Assembly (NCBI GenBank): GCA_019722365.1
Contig: JADFUC010001357.1
Location: 62,001 to 126,000, forward strand
Source: Lithospermum erythrorhizon
Taxonomy: Eukaryota > Streptophyta > Magnoliopsida > Boraginales > Boraginaceae
Direction of reading: 5' to 3'
DNA length: 64,000 bases
The stretch's first letter is position 1; every line of letters starts with the position of its first letter. The position numbers were made by a program, and so were the translations under genes. The notes below the pieces were generated by a model. It saw only the letters and a program-made list of their open reading frames with translations. It made no database searches and was not told the origin of the DNA. Of this stretch, positions 36,022 to 47,946 are shown one piece after another.

Positions 36022-36735
36022 CTAAATTTTTAATCCAACTTTATATTTTTCCTTCATGTGTCCTAAATGATGGCATTTATGACAATAAATTTGCAATTCA
36101 CCAGATTTAAAATTTTGCAAATAACCATCCTCTTGTCCAGTAATCTCATTTTTACCAAAGCTTATCCGAATTTCTTTGATTGGATCTTTAACCACATCAA
36201 ATTCCACACAGATTCTGCATTCATTAAACTTTGCCCGATTAATGATTGGAATGTCCACCTTCAATAGTTTTCCAATAGCATTAGCCACTGACAATAATGC
36301 CTCTTCATCATACATGTATTCAGGGAGCTTAGGTAGAGTGATCCAAACTGGAGTAATTGAGCTTTCATGATCTCGAGAGAAATCACGGGCCCACTTTAGC
36401 ATTCTCATGGTAAAATTATTAATCATCCATATTGATCTTCTCGATATTTGTCTGTAATCCTCATGGACTGAGAATTCAATGAAAAGATGTGTTGAATCCC
36501 ACAAGAAAAGATTGAATTCACCTTTAAACTTCATATCCTTGAACCAAAGTTTAATTCTTTCTAGAGTAGGACGTCCATCTGAGAATTTTCCAATCAATGT
36601 GTGCTTCATTTTTTCCTGTAGTCTTTTCTTATCAACACATGAGAATCTCACCGAAGGTTTGCCATCTTTAATATCGATTGGTTTGAAGGGAGCTGTGTCG
36701 ACATTGTTCTGGGGTTTGAATAGATTAACATACAA
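36022..36735 (-). pseudogene. LINE ORF1: DUF4283 domain plus zinc knuckle
   Basis: A 237-residue open frame. Its middle part (FKGEFNLFLWDSTHLFIEF, then WARDFSRDHESSITPVWITL) is the RNA-binding-like DUF4283 domain typical of plant LINE ORF1. The end, CHKCHHLGHMKEKY, is a CCHC knuckle in which the last Cys is Tyr. The normal ORF1 tail would continue; a separate acidic frame at 35699-35953 may be its remains. Confidence 0.85.
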
Positions 36736-36760
36736 AGGTACACTAATCTGGGACGGGTAA

Positions 36761-37165
36761 TATTTTGGTGCCGGTGTTCTTCTCCCTTCCTAACGGGGAT
36801 ACGAGAGGTGAAAATTTCGTCACCCATTGGACCGCTACCGAACTAAGCTTACGGAAAGCTGGAATGTCTTTTGAATCTCCCTATAATTGGCTGGAGCTTC
36901 ATGTTGTAATGCCACAAGTTTCAAACACGTGAAGAATCCGGGGATTATTCTAGAAGCATTATACTTAAGAAAATATTTGAAGAACAAGAAAAGCAAAGTT
37001 CTAGAGTCTTCTTTCTTGGGGGAGTACTATCACCTTTGTATGTAATTGATGTGGTTTTTCTCAAGAAAAAGTAATTCCTTATAAGTTTTATTTTAGAAAC
37101 CTATAAATACCCTCTTTTGTGTAGTATTTTGTGTGTGGAAACACCACCTTAAGTGTGGGCAAATT
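36761..37165. other. Junction between LINE and Athila-like element
   Basis: No gene. CCTATAAATACCC near 37099 is TATA-like and could belong to a worn LTR. The last 17 bases (CTTAAGTGTGGGCAAATT) match the polypurine side of the element to the right. Confidence 0.4.
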
Positions 37166-38284
37166 TGATTAATCCATATTTGTCACATATTTTGGGAATA
37201 TTGTTGTGCTTTAATTGCTATATTTAATGTATTTTTATTGTCTAAGTGACAAATATGTTATATTTATTGAGTTTTGTATTTTGTAGGAATATTGGATAAA
37301 AATTGTGAATTTTTGGACAAAATAGAGAAAAAAAAGTAGATTAAAAAAATCCGAAATAATTAATAGAAAGACGGCTTATATCGTTAATTAACAATAAATG
37401 GACCAACAAAGAAGTCCAAACAATTAATAAAAGACGGGCTTATATCGTTAATTAAATAGAAGAAAAGAGACGGGCCTCCATATGTGAATATATACGAGTC
37501 TCTATTATGCCGGGTAACTAACACAATGGCCGAATGGCCTTAAGTGGAATATACAAACATAATGGTATATATGCATGCAAGCGGCAAAGAACTTACCTTA
37601 TGTGGAGTTCCATTGATCAATCATCTTGAAGTGGTTTTTTATGGTACTCTTTTTAATTATGTTTTGCTTTATATTTTAATTTTAAAATTATTGGAGATTT
37701 GATGTAATCATATACTTTGAATGCTTTATATTTATTTATCTTTATTTTTAATCATATTAATTATTGTGTTATTTATTGTGCTTAATTTATCTCATTATTG
37801 TTAAGGCACGTGTCGATGGAAATGTAATACGTAAAATAATGAATAATTGATTAGGGAATTACATGAAAAATGTGTAATAGCTTAATTGTTCAATAGATTA
37901 TCTGTACTTTGTAAGTTTTTAGATTAATTAAAACATCAATGAATAATAGTATTTTAGTTAATTTAGAGACTTAACTGTAAACCCGATCACCGAATCCGCA
38001 CTCTCGGACTTTTAGTGTAATCAACCTTCCAAGAAATAATGTGTAATTTAGATGAAATGTTTAGCAAAGATTAAAGGATGAAATCTTTCCCAATAAAACC
38101 AAAATATATAATTTACTTCTTTTATTATTTGTTTTTAGTTTAATTACTCTCAAAATCAAATTCCTATTTCAATTACTTTCTAGGATAGTTTAACTAGTTT
38201 AATCAAACTAAATAATCGATTGGTTCGACCTCGCTATACCACTGCATACCCGTGTAATTTGCGAGGTTAAATTATAACTCATCA
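37166..38284 (+). repeat. Left LTR (1119 bp)
   Basis: Begins TGATTAATCC and ends AACTCATCA. The 17 bp immediately before it are nearly identical to those before the right LTR. Confidence 0.85.
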
Positions 38285-38308
38285 AGTTTTTGGCACCGTT
38301 GCTCGGGA
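38285..38308 (+). promoter_or_regulatory. Primer binding site (Asp-tRNA type)
   Basis: AGTTTTTGGCACCGTTGCTC directly abutting the left LTR. Athila/Tat elements carry TGGCGCCGTTGCCGGGGA here. Two substitutions separate them. Confidence 0.75.
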
Positions 38309-38359
38309 GTTGAGTTTATTTATTTGATTTTACTAGTTTTTATTTTTCTTGTCATTTAA

Positions 38360-38390
<31 letters not shown>

Positions 38391-38400
38391 TTAAAAAAGT

Positions 38401-38780
38401 ATGGATATGTATGCTCAAATACAATCGTTGTCTAATCAGTTGAATGAACTTTGTGAGCTGCGTAACAATAGTCTGTGAGGTGGTTGTTTTATCAGACAAT
38501 ATGATAATGAGTACCCTCCTACTAATTCTTTCTCTGCAGGAAATCAAGTGTGGGATCCATATTATAATTGTCAATCCCAAGCTTATAATTGTACTTACCC
38601 ACCTCATCCTTATTATGAGCAAGATGAGCATTTGCAATATCTTCAATGGCATAATGAGCACAAGGAGCATCAAAGAATTATCCAATGGCAAAAAGGAACA
38701 AGAAGAGAAGATGCTTGAGCAACAAAAGATGGATGTGTTAGTGTGTGGTTGGCTGAAGTTTTTCTTGTTCAGTCATTGAC
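38401..38780 (+). pseudogene. gag-like fragment of the Athila-like element
   Basis: Pieces of a Gln/Tyr/Asn-rich protein can be read: a frame from ATGGATATGTATGCTCAAAT, then AGNQVWDPYYNCQSQAYNCT and YYEQDEHLQYLQWHNEHKEH in another frame. This resembles the low-complexity middle of Athila/Tat gag. Interrupted by stops. Confidence 0.5.
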
Positions 38781-39000
38781 TGTTGGCTTGCCTGTATCCC
38801 GCATGGACAATGTTCAAACAAGTGCTACAAGTGTTAAAACGATGCAAGTTTGTTTTGGCTTGTTCTGCGATTTGGGCCATGGTTTCAAGGAACAAGTATA
38901 GTAATTATTTTTTTAATCAATTTGCGAATGGCAAGTATTGGAGTTTTGGTATGACTCAATTTATGAATGGCAAGAATTGGAGTTTTGGTAGGACTCTTTG

Positions 39001-39585
39001 AGTTATGGAAGGCGGCGGATTCTCACAAGATCTCTCTCCGAAAATCAAGACCCAAACCCTATGCGATCTCTACTATAAATGGACGGCCTTTCAAGATGTG
39101 AACCAATCAAAAATATTTTGCTACAAAGTTCAATCTAATATCTAGCCTGATTTATTGAGTGTCGATTCGTGAGTGAATGTGGTTAGAGTTTACTGCCTCC
39201 TAACACTATTGTACGATCGCTTATAAAGACTCAAGTCAGAAATAAATCCTCTTAAGAGTATTTATTTCTCGTTTGTATCAGATCGGTGTGTGTTGATAGT
39301 GGAGAGAATAGTGATCCTATTTCATATAGTGAAGGTTAGTTAGGGCGACAAGTGATGTGGAGCATCAGTATAAGTCCCTACTTGTAATAATCCCATCTTT
39401 ATATGGAAAGTTTCTGGCTCATGTCTCTGCACGTAAGTGTCGCTTAGGGCACCGAATCGATTACCATTTTCGTGTGTCATTTATTTAGTTTATCACTATT
39501 GAAAATTCGTTGTTGTTTTTAACTGTTGATTGGATAACCGCAATTTCCGAGTCGTCACACTTTCGGTGAGTTTTAAATCATTCAA
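39001..39585. other. Possible nested insertion inside the Athila-like interior
   Basis: About 590 bp without coding potential separates two gag-like stretches. Its composition is less AT-rich and contains LTR-like phrases, such as GATCGCTTATAAAGACTCAAG and GGGCGACAAGTGATGTGGAG. I see no inverted repeats, and no target-site duplication that I can trust. Confidence 0.35.
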
Positions 39586-39993
39586 TTGATTCAGAAGAAT
39601 AATGAAGAACTTGTTGCTCGGAATAAGCGGTTAGACATGCAAAGTGAGAAGTTAGGAGAGATGTTATCTACACAATATCATAGTCAAGTTGAGTTAGAGG
39701 AAGAAGTTGAGTGTAGTGTAGATGTTGAGATGAATAAGAGAGAACTAATAGATGACATCGAGGAGCCTTATCTTTCTCCACCCCTATATGTTCCTCCAAT
39801 TCCTTTTCCGAAAAGGCTTGAAAGGTGCAAGGTTGTTGATGAAACACTAGATGTTATTTCTCCAACTGAAGGAGAAGAGGAGCAGCAACTGCAACAAATT
39901 CGGGATAATGAGCCAAAACAGGGAGTGCCTTTACTCGATTTTTGCTTAACTAATAATTATCCTGATTTAGACTTGCACTTAATATTTCGATGA
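39586..39993 (+). CDS. Retrotransposon internal ORF (gag-like tail), unknown function
   Basis: A 135-residue open frame that begins inside an interrupted frame. Acidic, with a coiled-coil-like N-terminus (NNEELVARNKRLDMQSEKLG), a proline-rich middle (YLSPPLYVPPIPFPKRLERC) and a Glu/Gln-rich end. The PPIPFPxRL phrase is common just before the protease in Athila/Tat gag proteins, where it precedes the KFLEMLKxL block. Here that block and pol are missing. Confidence 0.55.
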   Translation: MIQKNNEELVARNKRLDMQSEKLGEMLSTQYHSQVELEEEVECSVDVEMNKRELIDDIEEPYLSPPLYVPPIPFPKRLERCKVVDETLDVISPTEGEEEQQLQQIRDNEPKQGVPLLDFCLTNNYPDLDLHLIFR

Positions 39994-40170
39994 GCCTGAT
40001 CTTTCTGTTGATATTGATTTGCATGATATTTGTGCCTCTAGTTTTGCTATAGCAAATAATGCTCATGTTGTATGCTTAAGTGACAAAGATGACTATTGCA
40101 CTCACGTATATCCATTTTCTGAAAATAGGTAGAGTTTGAATCTTTTTATGCTAAAATTGAGTGGGTTGAC

Positions 40171-40428
40171 ATGTCAACTTATTTTGAGAAAAGTAAAGAT
40201 TCAAATACCTCGGATGTTATAGTTGAGTGGGTTGGTATGACCCAAAATTTTGCCAAGGAAAAGATAACATCTCATTTGTATGCGAGGTATAAAGTTAGGC
40301 CTTCCCAACGTGTAAAACTTAAAATAGTCCCTAAACTAGAACTACATAAGTCACTTACATCAAGGGAGATGGCCCAAGGTTTGTTGGCTTATGAGGGGGT
40401 TGGATATCGTAGTTATGTGATTTGCTAG
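40171..40428 (+). CDS. Retrotransposon internal ORF, unknown
   Basis: An 85-residue open frame inside the element interior, with no domain that I recognise (contains MTQNFAKEKITSHLYARYKV). It may be part of the extra 3' region of Athila-type elements. The following 2 kb contains the typical AAGTGTGGGGG phrases (41156 and 41754) of that region but no further long frame. Confidence 0.4.
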   Translation: MSTYFEKSKDSNTSDVIVEWVGMTQNFAKEKITSHLYARYKVRPSQRVKLKIVPKLELHKSLTSREMAQGLLAYEGVGYRSYVIC

Positions 40429-42470
40429 TTAATTTTTTTTATTGTTATTACATTTTCATTAGTAGTTCAATATTTTAATTCTAATGTTCTTGTTTAATTT
40501 ATTTTGTTTAAGCTTACTTTAAAGGTTTGATCCATAAAATATTAAAGAAGAAGCTGGAGTTAATACTGCTTTAAAAAGAAAAATCCATTTAAAAAGTGCA
40601 AAATCAACTTTGGGTAACAGTACCCTGGAACCGGTCCTAGAGGGAGTCGATTTAGGTTTTAATTTTGAAAAGTTGCTCAAAATCGCCCCATGAGGGCTGG
40701 TTGGGGCCTATATGACCACAGCCCAAAGCTGACCTTGAGGGGATGATTTAGCCAATTTATGAGAACTCACCTAGACTTCCTACTTCCAAATGGGTTAACT
40801 TAGGCCAAACATGTGAAATCTTCAAATTAGTCCCATAATATCTGAAATGGCCATATCAAATTGGGAAATTATTTAGATTAGAAGTTTTTTTTTTATTTCG
40901 CTAACCATCGCAGTTCTATTGCATAATGTACTTCACATTAGATTAGAAGGAGAGATGCATAATCCATCGATAAATGACTTGATCAATCATTTTTAGGGAG
41001 TGTTCTTTCTATCTCTACTTTATCTTTAGCGTAACGCGCGGTTTAAATATTTTATACGTGTTGGTGCTGATGATAAGTGTTTTCTGTTGGATGATAAATG
41101 TTTGACCCCTCCCTCCCTATGCCATGTTTTGTTACATTGGGGACAATGTTAAGTTTAAGTGTGGGGGTGAACTTGAAATTTTTTATTTGCTTGGACCTCT
41201 TAGTTGCTTGATGATTGAATAAGCATGTCTTTTTGTTAATGGTGAAGTGTTGTGTACTTAAAGGAACTTTAGTAGACAAGATGAGGCTATTGATTAGAAA
41301 TTGTGTTGTATCGAGTCACTTAGCTCATATGATTGTCTAATGAAATTAAAGGATAACAGTTCATGTTTAGTGGATTATCTATACCCAGTAAGTGTTTGAG
41401 CCTTATAATGATTTATTCTTTCTATGTGTGATACTCATACTTGATTACCATTCTTCAAAACTTGCTTGCAATCTACCTTCTATCTTTGATTGTCCATTAC
41501 ATGAGAATGATGAAGGCATCTAGGATTTACCCCACTTCTTCCAAAAAGCTAACCCAAAATTATATCCCTTAGTTAGCCCCTTTGAGCCTTAATGTTGAAC
41601 ATTTTCATTGTTTAACCACATAATATGAGCCTTTAGCCCTTTAAAATTGATCCCCTCCATGATTGTCCCTACTTGAGGAATGTGTAATCTTTAGGATTTT
41701 TCATGAGTTTTGGTATTAATGTTGTGATTATTGTGGTTGATGCAAAGAAATAAGTGTGGGGGAAGAAGTGTTGGAAGATGGTATACTAGACCCGAAAAAA
41801 AAATTCAAAAAGAAAAAAAATTTGAAAAAAAGAGAGAAAAAAAAAATATTGTTGTTTCAGTTAAGGGTCTAGTAACATAAAAAATGAGTAAGTGTTGATT
41901 GATGGGATGTGATTGCGAAAATGAGCTAGTAGTTTTGTGCTTGATATTTGATGATGGAATTAATGAATGATGATCTTTAGTGGTTAAGTTCTTTAGATTT
42001 CATATTTCCTCAAGTTTAGCTCAGAGCCAAATATTTTTCTACCTTATCACCCAAGCCTCGTTACAACCTAATAAAAGACCTTCTGACTTGTGTTGCATGC
42101 ATGATAGATAGAATCGATGGATGTATAATCAAACCTATTATAGAATGTAACTTGTATTTGAGTTGAGAGTAAACACTAGCCTGATGTGAGCGATACGAGC
42201 AAAAAAAAAATTGAGAAATATCCACTACTATGAATTGTTTGAATTTGATTAAGTTAGCATATTGTGATTGAGCAAGGTTGATGAGATATTTACTTAGTTT
42301 AGAGTCTTGAACCAAATTGGTTCTTGAACTAAATTGAGTTGAACTTGTTCCTTGATGTACATACACGAATCTTTTGACTTTTAGACATGTGAGTTCATCC
42401 TTTTGCAATATATTTAACTGTTTGATTTAGTTTGCTTGAGGACAAGAAATGGCTTAAGTGTGGGAAAATT

Positions 42471-43516
42471 TGATTAATCCATATTTGTCACATATTTTGG
42501 GAATATTGTCGTGCTTTAATTGCTATATTTAATGTGTTTTTATTGTCTAAGTGACAAATATGTTATATTTATTGAGTTTTGTATTTTGTAGGAATATTGG
42601 ATAAAAATTGTGAATTTTTGGACAACTTAGAGAAAAAGAAGTAAATTAAAGAAGTCTGAAACAATTAATAGAAGACGAGCCTAGATCGTTAATTAAACAG
42701 GTCAAATGAACAAATATGTGAATATATATGAAGGCACTATTATGCTGGCAACCAACACAATGGCCGAATGGCCTTAAGGGAATATACAAACATAATGGCG
42801 GCGGCAGCTTACCTTATGTGGAGTTCCATCTATCAATCGTTTTGAACTGGTTTTTTTTATCGTACTATTTTTAATTATGTTTGGCTTTATATTTTAATTT
42901 TAAAATTATTGGGGATTTGATGTAATTATATACTATGAATGCTTTATATTTATTTATTTTTATTTTCAATCATATTAATTCTTGTGTTATTTATTGTGCT
43001 TAATTTTATCTCAGTATTATTGATAAACCACGTATCGTATGAAAAATGTAATACATAAAATAATGAATAATTGATTAGGGAATTGTTATATAAAAATGTG
43101 CAATAACTTAATTGGTTCAATAGATTATCTTGTGCTTTGTGTTTTTAGATTAATTAAAACATCAATGAATAATAGTGTTTTAGTTAATTTAGAGACTTAA
43201 CCGGTAAACCCGCGCACCGAACGGTACCCCGGACTTTAGTGTAATCGAACCCAAGAAATAACAGGTAATTTAGATGATAAATGTTTAGCAAAGATTGTAT
43301 TGATGAAATCTTTCCCCAACAAACCAAAAATATATATTTTACTTCTTTAATTATTTATTTTTAATTGAATTACTCTCAAAATCAAATTCCTATTTAAATT
43401 ACTTTATATGATAGTTTAACTAGTTTAATCAAATTAAATAATCGACTCTCTGTGGTTCGACCCTCGTGATACTACTGTACGTTCGTGCACTTGCGAGGTT
43501 AAAGTATAACTCATCA
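42471..43516 (+). repeat. Right LTR (1046 bp)
   Basis: Collinear with 37166-38284. It lacks several tens of bases present there around 37410-37480 and 37560-37590. Confidence 0.85.
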
Positions 43517-44877
43517 TACCTTTCACATTGAGGGGAACCAGGATAAAATTCTTCTGTCTCATTTAATTTTCGCATTATTTTTTTTCTGTTTGTCATATCT
43601 GAGTTAGTGGTATATCATCTATTTTGTCTGTTGTTGTTGCATCCTGGATGAGATCTGAGTTATTGTCAAGTATGAGATTGTCAATAATGGTGTAGGATTC
43701 CTAACACTTCAAAAATTCAAATATTCATGTAAGCAATAAAGTTTGGTGTTTATAAAATTGGTTAATTTCAATCAATGAATAATAAATTGGATAATTTTTT
43801 GAAATGGAAGGGTAGTACAAATATATATCTCTCTTAATTAAGTTTCAGTCTTCCATATTGGTAGGTCGATGTAACTTAAAACTTTTATGTAACTGAAAAC
43901 TTGTTGAATGTTATTCAACATCATCAAATGTTGATAAGCTTCTTTAAAAGCTTATGTTTAAACACTAACAAGTTCAAACTCAAAAACTTTTTTGCTATCA
44001 ACACTCGAAAGGTCAAAATCCTTTTCAAACATATGGGAGACATCTCACATTTCCCATCTTAGTTAAAAAAATGAGTAGTAGTCACCCCCTCTCCACCCCA
44101 CCCCAACCAAACGTTCCTACTTGCAGGCACCATGCTTAAGAAAGCAAAAAAAAAAAAAATCTCAATAATGAATAAGATTCCATCCCAATGCAAGGACCCT
44201 CCAAGTGAAATAATGCAAAGGACAACTAACAAGAAGTCAATTGAGACATCTAACCTGAACTCCCCTAACCTCCCCCACCCCCACCCCACCCCTTAGGAAC
44301 GAACTCACTAAATGTGACTATTAGATGAGCCATAATGTCATGCATTGCATTATTATATAACTATATATATTCATTACTATCTTATCGTAATTTAACTTAG
44401 AGTTCAACTAATCACATTGATAATAACTTAATTTTATTTAATCTTATTTGAATAATATTTTAATATTCAAAATATTAACATACACATTTTTAAAATTGAG
44501 TTTGAAATATTTTTATAGAGAACACTTTTAATGAATCTGAGTAATAATATATGTCTATCTTTTAAATTGAGTCGCTAGAATATTAATCAGAATTACAAAA
44601 GATAAAAGTAATTCAAGTAATAGCAATAAGGATCGAACTTTTAAAATTAAAAAAGGAATCTTGTTTCATATTTTGGTGCAACTCGCAATTTGTTCTCGTG
44701 CATGAATTAATAAGATCCCCACTAAGTTGAGTGTAAAATTGGATGGTAGAGAGAAATCAAAATATTGAGAAGGTCGATGGATAATTTGGAATATTAAACA
44801 ATTTGGAGAAGGGGAAAACATGTTGAGCATTAAAGCTAATTTGTTCTATGTGATAAAGCTTATTTTCAATCAAATTC
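43517..44877. other. Spacer with C-rich tracts
   Basis: AT-rich, no gene. Two C-rich runs (CACCCCCTCTCCACCCCACC at 44083 and CCTCCCCCACCCCCACCCCA at 44270) bracket a 76-residue minus-strand frame that is low-complexity and not called. Confidence 0.5.
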
Positions 44878-46062
44878 TTAAGGTTTATCGCCTGCTTTCT
44901 ACGCTTTTCTCTTATCCGAAATGGCCCCCCGAACTTCGGTTTTTTCTAAATGTCCTCACCGATTTTCTCCATATTAAAAAATATAATTTTTTACATTTAA
45001 TAATATATAAATTCATTAAAAATATGAAATATCTATTTTACCCTTAATTACAACTTACTTAAATATTACATTTGAAAATAGGGGTATATTTTGAAATACT
45101 TTAATATATGAGGATATTTTATAATAAATAAAATTAAACCCCACCCTCATCTTTTACAATTCCCCACCCCTACTACACATCACGCCTCTCCCAATCTTAT
45201 CGCTTCAGTCTCGCTTATCACTTTGTTCTCTCAAATCCCGCTCTACTATTTTCCCTCCCCACTAATTCAAACCAAAAACAAATTCTCCAATCAACCAAAA
45301 AATTCAGGTAATTAATTAAATGCAACAATCAATTAAATAAAAACTCATTAATTGAAGAAACCCTAACTTAACTGAATCAGATTAATTAAATGTATAAACA
45401 TCAAGAATTTGAGAAAATACCTTAAGCAAAAGAGGAGAGTGAAGAATTAAATATATTAGGTATTTTGATAAACAAAATTGGAGAAAAGGAAAAACCTACA
45501 ACTGGAAGAACGAGGAGAGATTTGGAGGGGACAAGGGAGGGGAGGTGTTGTCGGATTTGGAGGGATGAAGGTTATGGATTTGGGGAGCAGTGGAAAGTAT
45601 TGTAGATTTTGGGATGGAAGCCGCGATTTAGGAGGGGTGTATGGGATTTGGGGGTGGGGTGGGGAGGCAAGTGGTGGATGGTGGTGGTTGGTGGGTGGGG
45701 CTGGGGGTGTTAATGAAGACGGAGATGGATTATTTTTTTATTTTATTTTAAATTTTTTTTATTTTGTTTTGAAAATAATCTCATATATTAATGTATTTCA
45801 AAATGTATCTCTATTTTTAAGTGTAATATTTAAGAAATTTGTTATTAAGGACAATATATACATTTAGTATTTTTAATGAATTTATATATTGTTAAATGTG
45901 TAAATTGGATTCAGAAGTCATTTGAGACAAGAAAAATAGTTTAGGGGGCAACTTAGACAATAAGAAAATCATAAGGGGCAAGGCAAACAAGAACTGAAAC
46001 CATAAGGGGCAGATTAAAAATAAAGGCATACTATAGGGGGCAAATAGTAAATTAGCCTTAAA
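44878..46062. mobile_element. Foldback / hairpin DNA element
   Basis: 44985-45115 and 45785-45905 are inverted copies of each other: for example ATATATAAATTCATTAAAAATAT at 45003 corresponds to TATTTTTAATGAATTTATATAT at 45868. C-rich sequence after 45130 faces complementary G-rich sequence before 45720. The outer ends read TTAAGG (44878) and CCTTAA (46057). The G-rich frame 45478-45867 lies inside the hairpin and is not a gene. Non-autonomous; family not determined. Confidence 0.6.
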
Positions 46063-47827
46063 TAAAGACTATTCCCTCCATTTTAAATTAATTGATGTTT
46101 TAGAATTATTATGTCATTTCATCACAAATTATTTTTTATTAACTAATTTAAAAATATAAAATTAATATTATTGAATTTGTTTCTAAAAATATTTTCTAAT
46201 ATTATATTTTATAAAAATTAATTGGATGATTAAAGCTTATATTCTCAAAATAAAATCACCAATTAAATAAGAAAATCAATTAATTGAATGTACGCAGGGG
46301 CTTGTAAACCTAGCGGACATATAACATCATGAAATGGAAAACGTGATCATTTGACAGAAGTAGGACAATGATGTCTAAACTGAAGTTTATAAGCCATGTG
46401 ATTTATAATCCTTGTGTCAGAATCATAATTTCATAGAATTAAATAAAATAATATTTATTTTAAAAAAAAAGAATTAAAGTGGCGAGAATACTGACTAAGC
46501 AGTCTCTATCGATACATGAAAATATCAAATCCAGCCCCTCCCATCCCCACAAGTCCACCACCATCCAAAAGTCGACATTAACATACGAGTTACGACAATG
46601 TATATATATATATTTTTTTTACTTCTTTTGGATAGTTCTTGGTGGATTGAGATTAAAGTGAGTCCAATCACTCAACATTTCAACCACATTATTCACTCCT
46701 AATCATTCGCTTCAAGATTAACTTGGGTGAATATTATTCTTAATTACATTTAAACTTGATTTCCTTTTATTCGATTGATAAATTAGAAAAGGTATTGATT
46801 CATTTGTTATATCTTATGTGATATCAATTAACATTATGCCGTATCTTATTTGTTTTTATAAATTAATTTAAAAACTTAATAAAATATGTATCACTTTATC
46901 AAGATAGCATAGTAGTCAAATTTATACAAAATATAATATATACAAACAATATTTTAAAACAATCACTTTAATAACACTGCTCAAATTATAAGTACCAATA
47001 ATTTATAAATTTTACTCTCGCATTAGTTCACCCATGATCCAAACTAGGTTATAAGTCCAGGTAATCCGGTATCTGCTAGATCAGTAAAAATCCGACTCGA
47101 TTAGTTGTTTGATTGATTGTCGAGTAGGACTCGGATATAAAGTATTGCTAGATAATCAAAACAATAGAGAATTACTCGACTAGATAAAGTACATACACCA
47201 ATATCATTTAAAACCGACAAATTTGTAACTTTTCGCACACTTTATTTATAAATTGATATGATAATTGGATACCGGCTCGATATTCGACAGAAAGAAACCC
47301 GACTCAGTACTCGCTCGAATGAGGTATGGCTCTAACTTGAGTAAAATAATTACACGATAACCGAAACAATTACGTAGCTACCCGACTCAATAAAGTATCT
47401 ACTTAATCAATCCAATCTACTTTAATTGTCGTTTGAATTTTTTGAAATTGAATTTTGACCATCAATTATTAATTATTCATTATTTTAAAAATATAAAATT
47501 TACAATCGTGATTCATCTTTTTAAAATATTTCTTTTAATAATATTAATTTTAATTTTTTTAATAATACAATTAAAGAATAAAAAATCAAATATTTATCTT
47601 AATATCGAGAAAATCAAATAAAATAAATTGAAGGAAGTATACACTTTAACACGATTCGATAACAACACTAATCTAAACAAACCATTGTTGTACTGTACTT
47701 AGTTGGACTTACTAGTTATTAAAGAGATAGAACTTGAACAAGAAAAGCTGAAAATGAGCATTAAAGGCGAATATCACCAGAACACCCACATTAAAAATGC
47801 TCTCATTCTCCTTCCTCTTATTCTCTC
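46063..47827. other. AMP deaminase upstream spacer
   Basis: AT-rich, no gene. A TIR-like CCCTCCATTTTAAATTAATTGATG at 46074 suggests a worn MITE. 47030-47420 is slightly more complex, with repeated ACCCGACTC(A/G) phrases, but is non-coding. Confidence 0.5.
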
Positions 47828-47837
47828 CATAAATACT
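47828..47837 (+). promoter_or_regulatory. Candidate TATA box of the AMP deaminase gene
   Basis: CCATAAATAC followed by a pyrimidine-rich leader-like stretch (CTCCCCCCCTCCCTCC, CTCACTCTTCCC). If used, transcription would start near 47860, and the minisatellite at 47947-48231 would lie in the 5' UTR. Inferred from position and composition only. Confidence 0.45.
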
Positions 47838-47946
47838 CCCCCCCTCCCTCCATTTTCGAATCACACATACTCCACTCCCTCACTCTTCCCTAAACCTACA
47901 CACACTATTCTTTCGGGTCCAGGAGGAGTTGCACATCCTTTAAACG

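Larger units (their letters stand above)
31474..36760 (-). mobile_element. L1-type LINE retrotransposon, near full length but dead
   Basis: The minus strand carries the pieces of a plant L1 element in the expected order: ORF1 (36022-36735), endonuclease (about 34770-35363), reverse transcriptase (33530-34014), RT-associated zinc knuckle (32327-32515), RNase H-like end (about 31560-31730) and a T-rich run at 31474-31490 that reads as a poly-A tail. Frames are broken between and within the domains. A SINE is inserted between RT and the zinc-knuckle region. I could not fix the 5' end exactly and did not find a matching target-site duplication. Confidence 0.9.
37166..43516 (+). mobile_element. 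Athila/Tat-like Ty3 LTR retrotransposon without pol (non-autonomous)
   Basis: LTRs at 37166-38284 and 42471-43516 both run from TGATTAATCCATATTTGTCA to TATAACTCATCA. Directly after the left LTR is TTTTTGGCACCGTTGCTCGGGA, a slightly mutated form of the TTTGGCGCCGTTGCCGGGGA primer site of Athila/Tat elements. The right LTR is preceded by AAATGGCTTAAGTGTGGG, the polypurine side. The 4.2-kb interior has gag-like and unknown fragments but no protease, reverse transcriptase or integrase motif. No target-site duplication is visible. Confidence 0.85.

Noticed and set aside
44059..44289. 76-residue minus-strand ORF
   Set aside because: Driven by two C-rich tracts and an A-run. Low complexity.
45478..45867. 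129-residue glycine/tryptophan-rich ORF
   Set aside because: Low-complexity G-rich strand of a hairpin element, with no family resemblance.
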